From positions 317,088,206 to 317,152,205 of the forward strand of contig OY728119.1 in the NCBI GenBank assembly GCA_963277665.1: a DNA stretch of 64,000 bases. The letters run 5' to 3'. Within the stretch, counting starts at the first letter, position 1; every line of letters starts with the position of its first letter. Source of the stretch: Viscum album. Taxonomy: Eukaryota > Streptophyta > Magnoliopsida > Santalales > Viscaceae. The translations under genes were made by a program, and so were the position numbers. This document shows positions 47,401 to 58,160 of the stretch, one piece after another. A model generated the notes under the pieces. It saw only the letters and a program-made list of their open reading frames with translations, searched no databases and was not told the origin of the DNA.

Positions 47401-50400
47401 TATTTTATGTTGATTTATTAATGTTGGTTATTCCAAATTCACCATGTGTCTTGTCTCTAGAATTATTCCTACTTGAGAGGTATCTCTCAAGATAATCTAT
47501 TTATTACATATATTATTTAAATTGGTATAAATTCTATTCTTTATGATTATAATCTACCAAGAGATATTTAATTTAATAACATATATATATTTTAGGTGTC
47601 CTTGAAAAACTATCCTCACAGTTTTCTCCCAAATTAATAGGACACTCAGGGTGACGATGATCATGTATTCCCTTGAAAAAGAGTATATATATCATTTTTA
47701 TATCAATGATATCATTATTAGATAGGTATTATAATCATGAACACCCCTTATCGTTTATCCTTTATGCTTATAACAATCTAGTTAGGTTTCTTATGATATG
47801 ATATACATGGTCCTCTGACCTAGTTAACACCCTAAACATTTTATTTAGATCATACCACCTAAGATTATAGTCTTCCATCACCTCCATATTTCCTATAAAT
47901 AGTAAGAAGAAATGAATATATGGGCCTCTAACATAGATTAATCCCAAAACCTTTCACCTAAGAGTCTATGATTCATGTATTTAAATTTCATATAACAGTT
48001 TCAATCCTTCATGAAGAAAAAATATCATAAATTTTCCTTGTTGTATGACCTTAAATAGTAATACTTCATTGTACTATGTTTGTGAACATAAAATTCACAT
48101 CAATAGTCTTAGATGCATAAACATAAAAGTAAATTCATTTGGTCATGGATATAGAAACATAACAAGAAAAAAATGGATATTTTATCACAACCGTAAAAAT
48201 TGAAAAATATCCCATTAAGAAGCACTAAACTATATGGATTTTAGTTCCCTTACTAGGGATACATATGAAGACCCTCTCCTAGTTCTGATCTGGAATTCAC
48301 AATACATACCACCTCTCTGGATGAAAAAAATTATATAATTACCAATTCTATGGACTTCAATCATATAATAATTATAAAACAAGATAATTATAGAGATAAT
48401 ATGATACATATAGATTTTTCTTATTTATTAATAGTAATAAATTTTTACTATAATGGCCCTGAAAACTAGTTTTTTTACTCAAACATATTTCATGAATGTG
48501 TCTTAGTAAATAATAGAAAATTAATATAAGAAATTTTACCACATAGAGGATGATCTAATGTCCCTTTTTTTATAATCATTGGACAAAAAGTCGATCTCGT
48601 ATATCCAGAGACTTCTAATTTATAAAATTATGCCTACAACCATAAAAAAGCATGGGGAACATAACATACAAGGGAACATAAAAATAAGGAATAAACATAA
48701 CACCATCACCTAGTGAATTTGTAACTGTAAAAATATTTGTTTTTTATATAAAAATCCCAGGATAATATATTTTTTAGGAATTTTTATCCCTAATGGTGCT
48801 TGACATGTGACCTTAAATTGAAAGACACCATGGGCCTTATTGTATTACAATAAAAGGACAAACTCTTGTAACATACATGATTTTCATTTAAATATTATAT
48901 ATTTAATTTAATTTAATTTCGTTTTTAAATATATAAATATATAATATAAATAAAAATTTATCACTTAATATATTTTCTTAATTAAGTACAATTTTAATTG
49001 AATGATCTTTGTTCATATGAAAATGAATACTGTAAATAGTGAAAATGTATCACCTAAAGAAAAAATCTATATTTTATTTCATAATCACAAAAATATTCAT
49101 ATAAATAATAAATATAATCTAGGGAATTTAAATATCAAAATAGGAAAATAAATAAATAAATTATAAGAAATTTGAAATCTATAGGGTCTGGGTCTTCTAG
49201 AAAAGTCACAATTATAAATAATGTTATCTATAGAAAATAAAAGAATAGAAAATGGATAGAATTTTGTTAATGATATAGATAACCCAATTATAAATCTAAT
49301 TAAATGATGACTAAAATAGAAAAGGTGGGTTTTATAAAATGTATAATGACACTATGGCTGTTGAAATAGTAACTGACTATTATATAAGTATCAAATTATT
49401 AGAATAGTTTTGATTATTAGTTTATTAAAATGATCATTACAGTAAATTATGAATTAATATTCTAAATAATGATAACCATTAATTAAATAAAAAAATATAA
49501 GTATCAAAATAACTTTCAATAATTGATCAATCAATGTAATAAAAAGTAATTATATGTGTATGTGTTTAGTAAAACATGTTTTATATTATTTATGAAATGA
49601 TATATTTTTATATTTTAATTAAATATTAAAATTATCAAAAAAATTAAAGTTATTTTTTGAAAAATGAAATCATTTTTGAGTAACCATTTATAATTTTTTA
49701 GTGGTGATGTTTTTTTTAATTTTCATAAACATTGAAATATGTAGGTGAATTGTAAAATATTATAAGATATAACATTATTCATTATATGTTAAATAAACGA
49801 TTAATTTAATCCAATATATTAAAAAAACCATTGTCATGGAATTATACACATATATTAATATAATTAGTCAAAATCATCAATAATGTTTAAATTCTTGGGG
49901 AGAAATTTAAATTTCGAAAAATATTTTATTCAAAAAACATCTCCCTTCACCAATAAATACCGCATATGACATATCTACTTCTCTCAATGATATAAGTTTA
50001 TTAACTTGATAATTATCTAAAACATTATATTTTAAAAATGTCATAAAATAATTTGATGAGGTTCTAGTATCATCAAAATCCCATACCTAGAATCTTTAAG
50101 ATGTGGGCTTAATGAAAAATCTCGAGGAGGTCAGTATGTTTTTTATTATAAGCACTTTAAATTTAATTCTTTTTATCTTTCATTATTAAAAATTCAACAT
50201 TAAATAACATTTCTTTATATCATTATATTTTTTTATATTTTATTTTTAATATGTTCTAATCATCATAAAAATTATTTAATAAATTTTAATTTTCTTTATA
50301 TCAATCATCCGAGCAAATTCAGCTTAAATAGTCCACACATACGAGGCTATAAAAAAACTATTACTACCTTATGGAAATTTTATTAATTTTTTTTGATAAT

Positions 50401-51083
50401 TTGATATTATATTTATTATTTTATTAATATTTTTTATAAATAAATGGTTTAATATATTATTTATATTCCAAAATAAATAATCATTGTAATTTTAACCCCC
50501 TAAAATGATTATATAGAGACACGTTTCACAATTTATGAACATTTTATACTATTTATTGAAAATGGAACTTTTAGAACAGAATAATGAAATAAAGAAAATA
50601 CATTTTCACATATTTATATTATGGTTCCATGAAAAAATACCACTGGTTGTTAGTATAAAAAAATTGTTCAAAACTATTGATTATACAACCCTAAATGATT
50701 GACATGAGAAACATGAATCTAATAAATGAATGAAATAACATAATAAATAGATTATGGGATATGAAATAATTTTTTAACTATTTTTTATTTTTTAATTGAA
50801 ATATTTAATTCAACTACGTAGGAGGTTAAACAGAGTATACATGATTCAAGTCTTAAGGTAATGGTACTCTTTACACATTTTCTCTTTTTAGGTTGTAATC
50901 AATTTTTTTATCATTAATATTTCTATATTCTATATAAAGCCATTAAAATTTTATTTTAATTAATTATCCCATTTTTTTCTGGGGATACACATTTAATTCT
51001 ATTTATCATTAAAATAATTTATTTCAAGCCAATCCTTTCAATGTATATAACAGAAACATTTCTATCTCTTATTATTTTATTAT
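44467..51083. other. AT-rich decayed intergenic DNA
   Basis: 6.6 kb of strongly AT-rich DNA. The only coding trace I can defend is the gypsy integrase tail at 47012-47240. A run of ten G lies at 46011-46020. An LTR-promoter-like segment at 49950-50130 is listed as a finding only. No RNA gene seen. Confidence 0.5.
47012..47240 (+). pseudogene. Remnant of a Ty3/gypsy integrase C-terminus
   Basis: Conceptual reading with stops gives PLEVLDHVGEVVDQFPLSIN, NYVFHVLFIYFYPYD and SCVID followed by DDEIFMEWPIEI. Chromoviral integrases have, in this order, PFEVLxxVGEVAYRLALP, VHxVFHVSxLRKYxPDPSHVI and an acidic block before PVEIL. The block order and spacing match well enough to call a decayed pol end. 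Nothing recognisable remains of the catalytic core upstream, and no LTR border is visible downstream. It may belong to the same ancient population as the element at 3400-11990, which itself lacks pol. Confidence 0.6.
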
Positions 51084-51169
51084 TGTAGACGCAGGAAAAG
51101 TCCGTTGTTCCCAAACAAAACTCCGGATGCGGAAAGCGAGGTCATATTTGGAGTCGGAGGCATGTTTCG

Positions 51170-51980
51170 GAGGGCCCGGAGGCCTTGCGCGGAATTTTGG
51201 AGACACGCGCGCAAAGTTGATGAGCCGCGCGCAAACCTCCCGGGATGCGCGCAATGCGCCGGGCCGGCACGCAATTTTGCGCGCCAGTGGCCCGCGCGAC
51301 TCCCTTGCGCGCCGGGCCCGATTCCGCGCCCACGAAGAGAATTCCGCGCCCGCGAAGAGAATTTCGCGCCCGCAAACCGGATTCCGCGCCCGGGGTTGCC
51401 TATAAATAGAAGGCGACCTCCGACGTTTTGAAGGTTGCCAGAACTTGAAAGGTCTCTCGTGCGCGCCATCCAACCCCTTCCGCGCGCAATGCCGATCTTC
51501 AGGTAACCTCCTTTCTTTCGCGCAAGAAAGCATTGGGGTTCGCCTTCGCGCGCAATCCCTTTGGCTCCTTTCCTTTGAATAAATATTCACCCAAAGGCAT
51601 TCGCGCGCAAAAGAAGCCTCTTGCGCGCAATTGCCCCCGGGGTGCGCGCAATCCAGCCCGATTGCGCGCGCCCCCCCTTTTCAATGTGGCCATTCATTAG
51701 AGAATGTGCCGTTGCCCCCGTGCGCTATCCGAAGCCCGGTGCGCGCAATCTCAATCATTTGCGCGCAAATTGCTGGCCCAATTGCGCGCCAGCCCGTCCA
51801 TTTGCGCGCCGACCCGCGGTATTGCGCGCAAAGCTCCTCTTTTGCGCGCAAACCGCCAGGGTCGCCCCCTTTGACCCCCTTTGGGTACCCGCCAGCGTGG
51901 CGCCCGATGATCCTCATCCCGGGTGCCCGCACCGTGCGTTGTCTTCCCGTGCGGCCCTCCAGGCTTGCGCGAAGTGACAC
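51170..51980. repeat. TTGCGCGCAA palindromic repeats
   Basis: GCGCGCAA, TTGCGCGC and full TTGCGCGCAA recur dozens of times on both sides of the TATA box, with AATTGCGCGC-type copies dense after 51600. The core GCGCGC is self-complementary. The CpG density is extreme compared with the rest of the window. The apparent long frames on both strands here come from this repeat. Confidence 0.9.
51400..51409 (+). promoter_or_regulatory. TATA box of the Tat 5' LTR
   Basis: CTATAAATAG in otherwise GC-rich DNA, 316 bp into the LTR; transcription should start about 30 bp downstream. Confidence 0.8.
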
Positions 51981-52014
51981 GGACCCCTTGGCGGCGCCAT
52001 CTTCGTCCAAGCAA

Positions 52015-52160
52015 CAAGACGTTAAACTGTTCAGCATTCGTCCAACATGACATTAAACTGTACTTCGTCCGCGCTGCAAGACGTTAAACTGCCAAGCATC
52101 TTCATCCTCAACACACGACGTTAAACTGTACTTCGTCCGGCAAGACGTTAAACCGCCCGC
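52015..52160. repeat. GACGTTAAACTG minisatellite, LTR copy
   Basis: Five close copies of GACGTTAAACTG separated by CGTCC-type spacers, unit about 30 bp. Further single copies occur near 52540, 52655, 52770 and 53043. The same unit forms the array at 62966-63200. Confidence 0.9.
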
Positions 52161-52292
52161 TTCACCCGATCCCGTGCCTCGCACGCAGGGTCCTCCCGGT
52201 TTGGATGTGGCCCCCACCCGCTCGTCTCTGCAGGGATGTCGGGATTGGAGTGGCCTTCACCCACGGGGGTAGAGTGTTGCAAACAGAACGAA

Positions 52293-52334
52293 CTACGTGG
52301 ACTTTGATCCCTGTCTTCTAAACAGGGTACGTAG
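52293..52334 (+). other. Covarying hairpin, LTR copy 1
   Basis: CTACGT ... CCCTGT ... ACAGGG ... ACGTAG: an outer 6-bp and an inner 6-bp stem. Related hairpins at 52795, 63212, 63486 and 63755 keep pairing with different bases. Confidence 0.65.
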
Positions 52335-52489
52335 GAAGCCTTTCCGAGGTTCAAGCCCACCACCTGGTCGTCCCGGTCGTATTTACGTCGGTTCGTCCAT
52401 CAGTGGACCCCTCCCGGGTTCACACTTGCGTTGATTCACCTATGAATCCGCCTCTGTGGGGGACTGCACGTGTGTATCTCCATTGTGCT

Positions 52490-52790
52490 TCCCCACTGCC
52501 TCGATCTCTTCGTGAGTCGTCTTGCCAACGTCCAGCATGACGTAAAACTGTGATCCACCCGGCCGTTCCATCCCCCTCTGTGCGAGGTGGTTCGGTTCAA
52601 TCCTTCTCCAGGCAGCCTCGATATCTTCATGAGTCGGCTTTCCAACGTCCAGCATGACGTAAAACTGTGATTCACCCGGCCGTTCCATCCCCCTCTGTGC
52701 GAGGTGGTTCGGTTCAATCCTCCGCCCGGCAGCCTCGATCTCTTTGTGAGTCGGCTTGCCGACGTCCAGCATGACATTAAACTGTATATC
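52490..52790. repeat. Tandem repeat of about 115 bp in the Tat LTR
   Basis: Three units, each with CTCGAT-TCTTCGTGAGTCG, a GCC(A/G)ACGTCCAGCATGACGTAAAACTGTGAT-type core and CACCCGGCCGTTCCATCCCCC (units near 52499, 52616 and 52733, the last one partial). Frames open on the minus strand here are repeat artefacts. Confidence 0.85.
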
Positions 52791-52794
52791 CGAA

Positions 52795-52833
52795 CTACGC
52801 TGACTTTGATCCGCGCTAACGCACGGTACATAG
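52795..52833 (+). other. Covarying hairpin, LTR copy 2
   Basis: CTACGC ... CCGCGC ... GCACGG ... ACATAG, a weaker version of the element at 52293-52334, with some mismatches. Confidence 0.45.
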
Positions 52834-53319
52834 GAAGCCCCTACGGGGTCCAAGCTCTTCACTCCATCATCCATCCTGATCCTTACCCGGGCCGCCACAT
52901 CCCGGTGGGGTCATGCCATTTCATCCCACTCCACTTCACTCGGGAAGCCGCCCATGTGCTGGCCCCAGCGTCGGAGGTTCCCCGCAAGGGGTTCTGACAT
53001 CTGATCCACTCCTCGTGTTGATCAGTCCGATGCCGTCCCCGCTGGACGTTAAACTCGCGGCATACCCCGTGTTAAACATGGGAAGCTGAGGAAAACCTCA
53101 GGTAACACAGTTCCCCACACCCAGTGCGGGATGCCTCAGGACATCACGCCTTCGAGAAGCCCTATTAGGGACGGAAGGCAGACATGCAGAGGCGCAGTGT
53201 TAAGACACGCCCCCAACACCCAGAGCCACCCGGTCTCCTCACCGCAGGTTGCTGCCCCGACCAGACTCCTTGGAGCGTCCGGGCGGAAGCAGCGTAATTA
53301 ACTGGTGTCCATGGAGACA

Positions 53320-53330
53320 TGGCGCCGGGA
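53320..53330 (+). other. Possible primer-binding site of the Tat element
   Basis: TGGCGCCGGGA at the proposed LTR end. TGGCGCCG would pair with the last eight bases of a tRNA ending CGGCGCCA (tRNA-Asp type); pairing beyond that is poor. The call is supported mainly by position. Confidence 0.45.
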
Positions 53331-53834
53331 ATGAGATTCACGAACATTCTTAAATCTATGAGGGAGACCCGGATTAGGCGACGATTTCCGAGGAGACGTC
53401 CACGGAAGGAGGAGCCGAAATCCCATCATCCCGGTTTCGATCAAGGAGCAGACGCCCCTGAATAAGGGACGAATGCCGCCCGCCCTTGGAAAGCGGGACT
53501 GCGGGGCCACAAGCCGCGCGCCCATCCCCTCAGGTCGACGGGTGCACGCGCGAACGCGTCTTGGCGGAACAGCGTAACCCGACGCACATCCACACCGAAA
53601 CAGAAAAATGGTGAACCCGACATGAATCTCTTCTCCTCAATACGAAGACTGATGGCTTTCAGAGGTTTTGGAAGACCAGCATGCTGCTCGACCGAGCATT
53701 CAGTTTTACCCGCCAGGGGCTGAGGAAGGGAACTCGGGAACTCCGTCTCGCGACGTTGAGGGCCTGGGTCCCCCCCATGGAAGGCGTCGTGGCACTAATG
53801 GTTGGTTGTCGATTCCTTTTCCTGTCAGCGTTAA
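53331..53834 (+). other. Leader of the Tat element
   Basis: About 500 bp between the PBS-like site and the start of the open frame. A short ATG frame at 53622 (MNLFSSIRRLMAFRGFGR) ends within 30 codons, and another frame (about 53668-54033) overlaps the next region. TTCTCCCTGCTTTCAG ending at 53857 looks like a plant splice acceptor, but no donor is assigned. Confidence 0.4.
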
Positions 53835-56282
53835 TGGGTTCTTCTCCCTGCTTTCAGAAATCAGGTCGCCCAATCCAGTGCCCGATCGCCACCCGCCCAC
53901 TGGCGCAGGGGTAGAGGAAACACCGACGCGGCTACTCCGCGCGGTCCCGCCCGTTCCACAGCCGTGCCAGCAGCCGCAGCTGCGGGGCAACCACGCCCTC
54001 TCTCCCCCTCGGAGGTCATCCAAAGAAGGGTGATCAACAACTTGGTGCGGAGATATGAGGAAGAGGGAGTCATCCCCACCAGGGACATGGCTCGCCTAGA
54101 CCTCGAGGGAGCTGCACCTCGCCACCAACGCCGCCCCCGAGGGCCGCGCAGGGAGGCACCGCTGCCTACCTCGACGTCCAACCGCTTTGGGAGTTTATCC
54201 CCGGAGCGCTCCGACAACTCCTTCTTCTATGCGGATGAGGTGGAAGACGCCCGGGACCACCCTATCTGGGATTCGCCCCAGGGATCCGCGATGAGGGCTC
54301 CTGTCAGGCCACGGCGACATCGCCGCCATGCCTCTCAAGCTGAAGAACGGGCTCTCCACCTGCCCGCGCCGCTCATCCGGACTCGTCTGTCCCGACACCA
54401 ACGTCGGGCGCGAGTGGAAGAGGATGCCCACCTTGGGGCCCTAGCAACAGCGGCCGCGTTGGCTCAAGCCACTGCTGGCTCCAGTCGCCAGGCCCCTGCG
54501 CATCCTGAGCAGGGGCACTCCTATGCCCGACCCGGATCGAGGCCCCGACCGCCCCAAAGGCAGGTTGGGTTGACTCTCCCGGTTGTTGGTACAGACAATG
54601 GCCACCGCGGACCACCTCGCGGTAGCGCTATTCGCCAACAGGGTCTACTCCGTGTGGCCGATCCAAGAGGCATGGGTCACCCCGCCTTCTGATCCCGGCC
54701 CGGAGGCCTGCCCGGAATCATCTCTCCCCGCGTACCCTTTGATATCTGTCCCGGTGCCCCTCGCACCTTGGTTTCTAGTCCTCTTGGCCCCAGCACCAGT
54801 GCGGCCGGAGGACGCCAGGATAGAGATCAGCCATGCCCCGAAGAACCACCCAGGGGAAGGAGGGCGAGGCGTCGACGCCGAGGGAAGAATGTTACGGAAT
54901 TCCGGACAGAGATCCGACCGGTTCGTTTCTCTGATACAGAGGCGGAGTATGATTCGGCGACAGAGCCCTCCCCCCAATCCCACCTGTCAGGGGCAGGGGT
55001 AGGAATGCGGCACGTCAGCCTCGTACTTCCTGAGAGCGAGATCGATATGATCCCCGCTTCTCTCCGAAGGTATATCCGAAGTAGCGAGGGCCTGGTAGAC
55101 CCCCAAGGATCAAGCTTGCGGTTGGTACCGGCCCCTCTGGAAGCGCCTTCTGCCTCAATCGGAGAAGCCGGAGACCTTTTCTGGGGACCGACGGTCGAAC
55201 CACGATCTAGTGCACCCACGGCGAGCACCGACGCTACGGCAGGATGTTCGCTCTCCGGCTCGTCCTATCGTGATGTGGTAGCCAGGGCACCGCCACCCTC
55301 AGAGGGCGGCCCGGGATATGGAGGCCAATCGGCCTGCTCGCCGTATTCACCGCCGGCCAGCCCGTCGGCCCGGCGGCCCGCCTCGGCACCACTGCCGGTT
55401 CCCCGTCCATTCCCAGTCGTTGAAGAGGACCAAGGAGACCTGGGTCCCGATTTTGAGTCGTGGAGTTTCTGGACCGTCCTTACAGAGGGCCACTTCCCTG
55501 AGAAGTTTTGGCCAGTCGCAGGACCGGACTTTGATGCACCCGAATCGCTCACCCCGGATGAGTTCGAATGCTTCCGCCGAACTCTCCGGGAGACTCACTC
55601 CCGTCTTCACCGCTTACAAATGCCATATCCCAGGAGTCAAGTGCACCTGGAGGATATTGGTGAGCAGTGCCGTCAAATTGACCTGGCCACGCTCCCCGCG
55701 GTTCGGCACCCCGGGTCATTTGGGCACCACGAGGCCCTCCAACAACGATGCGTTGAGTGTTTTCAAGTACTCCGCATGGTTATCGAGGAAGCCACTCCCC
55801 ACGTGTATATCCATGGATGGGGGCAGTACGCTTCCCTACGCTTCAGTGCGATTCGCCGACAGCCCGATTCACTGGGTGGCCCTGAGGGTACATCCCCAGG
55901 GACGGAAACAGTCAATATGGCTGACCTGTCGGGGGAGGGGAACGGTTTGGAACTTCTCGACGGGGGCTCTCCCCCCGAAGACAAGCCGTTGTTGGATCCA
56001 TCGGCAAGAGTTACTCGTCACCAGAGGAGCCTCCTGGGTCTCCCCGCACCCACTGAAGCACTGACGTTGAGCCGAAACGTCAGTAAAGGTAAAGAGCACG
56101 GCGAGGCTATAAAGCCCGTCGACCCATCTGCCTCCACGCAGAGGGCGGATGAGGATCCCGAGAAGGCTATGCTACGTCAATAGCTCGCCGAGCAGAAGAA
56201 GCTGGTTGACCAGCTCCTCGCCGAGCGCACTGCAGAGCAGCGGCCTGACTACGGTGATCCTAGGCCAGGACAGCAGGGATAG
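53835..56282 (+). pseudogene. N-terminal coding region in frame with Tat gag (function unknown)
   Basis: One frame is open from 53835 apart from stops at 54690 (TGA), 56181 (TAG) and 56280 (TAG), and it runs on into gag without a frame change. It would add about 810 codons ahead of the gag domain. It is Pro/Arg/Ser-rich. Visible blocks include SEVIQRRVINNLVRRYEEEG, an Arg-rich RPRRHRRHASQAEER and, in the later part, a more globular segment (DFESWSFWTVLTEGHFPEKF, FECFRRTLRETHSRLHRLQM, QRCVECFQVLRMVIEEA). I recognise no family. Related Ogre elements carry a separate ORF before gag, and this may be a counterpart fused in frame. There is no good ATG at the 5' end. CAA-TAG and TTC-TGA stops fit C-to-T loss of Gln or Arg codons. 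Confidence 0.55.
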
Positions 56283-58160
56283 GAACAACCCCCCCTCGAT
56301 GAGGCTCTCCCGGGCAACCGTGATTATGCCGTGTTCGCCGACAGGAGAGAGGCCATCGCCTATGGCAAGAGGGCGCGGTATGTTTCACCACACCCTCCCG
56401 AGCGGCGTGACTACCTGAGAGACCCCGCTCGGATTCCTCCCGCTGCCCCAAGGGCCGCTCCGCCCGCCATCCCACGAGCTGCCGAGTTCGACGACCCGGT
56501 CGACGACCCGATTGAAGGGCCATGCAATGCGCTCATGGTTAGAGATCCTCGCCAGGACTGGAACCCATGTCCGGACGATCCGATGGCGGCACTCATCGCC
56601 CGCTTGGAGGCCTTGGAGACTCGGCAAGTGGCAATCCCACCGGACGGCAAGCCATACCCAGCATGGGTGGATGACATGCCGGCGCCTCCGGGATTCGGGA
56701 ATCCCACTTTTGCCCCCTTCAACGGGACTGGAGATCCGCCACAGCATTTGGCCCATTTCAACTCGAGGTGCGGGCCTATGTTGGGAACTCCGGCGCAGCA
56801 AGAGGCCGCTAAGCTTCGCTGCTTTGTCCAGACACTGGAAGGGCCAGCATTTGTCTGGTACAGCCAGCTCCCCGTCGGGTCGATAACTAGCTGGGAGGAC
56901 CTTCGTAGACAATTCCTCTACCAGTTCAGTTCCACGACCCGGAAGGCGAGTATCGCAGACCTCTTCAAGTGCAAGCAGAGGCCTGACGAGCGAGTCACGG
57001 ACTTCATCGCCCGATGGAAGGGTCTCACGTATTCCCTTGACATGCCATTGACTCAGGAGCAGTTGCTGACAATGTGCGTCGGGAACATCAAGACCGAGCT
57101 GGTCCCTTCCTTGATCACTCAGAATTACCCCGGAGGGTTCAGGGACTTCTCAGACAAAGCTCAACATCTTGAGGAAGCCCTGCAACAGGCCATCCAGGCA
57201 CACCCGCTGCCTCCTATGATTCCTGCAAGGAGAGCCAGCAGGGCTGAGCCCGCTGCTGTCACCCAGATAGAGGCTCCCAGGCCGTTGGAGCTGCTGCCGG
57301 TGAGACTAGCTCCACAGCCTCACAGGAATCCGCCTCCACGGGCTCAGTTCCCAGCCCAGCAGCGGCAGCCTCAGAACCGGCTGGCCCCTCCGCGTAATGT
57401 ACCGCCACAACCCAGATGAGATAATCAGGGTCCACCTCCTCGGCAGGCCCCTCCAGCCCCTCGTCAAGACCACGCTCCCAGGGGACCGCGATACCTGACC
57501 TACTCATTTCACGAGGATCAGGTCCTCGGTTATTTCCGGAGCGCCCTGGAGCAGAGGATTGTGCGACTGCCTGAGTGTTGGAGGCCGGAGGAGGCACATC
57601 TCACGGATAACCCCCGCTACTGCCCCTACCATCGGGCCCTGGGGCACACCATCCAGCGGTGCTATGTGTTTAAGGATTGGCTCCAAGACCAGATTAACAA
57701 CAATGTAATCAGGTTGGGCCCAGCTCCGGCACAAGTGGTGGGCGTGTTCGTGGGATCAGATGACGATAGCGGCAATGAGGACGAATGGCAGCTGGTCTCC
57801 GACCGCGGATCCCAGAAGTATAAAAACTGGATGGCCCGCAAGACGATCATTCGCGCCCATGGAATCATCCGTGCGCGCTTGAATCAGCCTGAGCCCCCAG
57901 AATCTGCGGGTGCTGCTTCGGCATCGTCGTCCCAGCCTGCCTCTTCCAAGAAGAGCAAACGGCGGCGGCGCAAGAAGGAAGAACGTGCCCCGCCAGTTCT
58001 GCCACTATCCCGCACTCTCGGCGATTTCATGCCCCCGGAGATGGGGATCCCTCCTCGGATCCGCCCAGTGGTGAATGATTCGTCTGATGACAGTATTGGG
58101 TACGCTTCGGTTAATACCGTCGAGCTGGTAAATCCCTTTTCGGTTCCTGACGTTGAATAA
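56283..58160 (+). pseudogene. gag of the Tat element (one internal stop)
   Basis: Capsid and nucleocapsid protein. The frame is open from 56283 (GTG/ATG-type starts near 56331) to TAA at 58158, with a single TGA at 57417 (P-Q-P-R-stop-D-N-Q). The gag domain (about 56690-57190) has FAPFNGTGDPPQHLAHFNSR, AAKLRCFVQTLEGPAFVWY, SWEDLRRQFLYQF and DERVTDFIARWKGL. A zinc-binding motif CPYHRALGHTIQRC lies at 57621-57663, the C-x2-H-x4-H-x4-C type used by Tat/Athila gags. It ends with a Lys/Arg-rich tail (KKSKRRRRKKEER). Pol follows in the same frame after the single TAA, so gag and pol are separated only by that stop. Confidence 0.88.

Larger units (their letters stand above)
51084..53319 (+). repeat. 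5' LTR of the Tat element (proposed borders)
   Basis: Left border at TGTAGACGCAGG, where base composition jumps. Right border at CATGGAGACA directly before a TGGCGCCG PBS-like site; about 2236 bp. The partner LTR is not in the window, so the borders are inferred. Inside: TTGCGCGCAA-type palindromes, a TATA box, GACGTTAAACTG repeats, three copies of a roughly 115-bp unit (52490-52790), and two covarying hairpins. Confidence 0.65.

Noticed and set aside
51072..52053. Overlapping long open frames on both strands
   Set aside because: They come from GCGCGCAA repeats that contain no stop in several frames; composition is Arg/Ala/Pro only and they lie in an LTR.
52436..52898. Minus-strand frames of 131 and 152 codons
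   Set aside because: They read the three 115-bp tandem units inside the LTR; internal repetition explains the open frames.
53861..55228. Several long minus-strand frames across the Tat N-terminal region
   Set aside because: Shadow frames in GC-rich coding DNA; the plus frame continues into gag and is the likely coding one.
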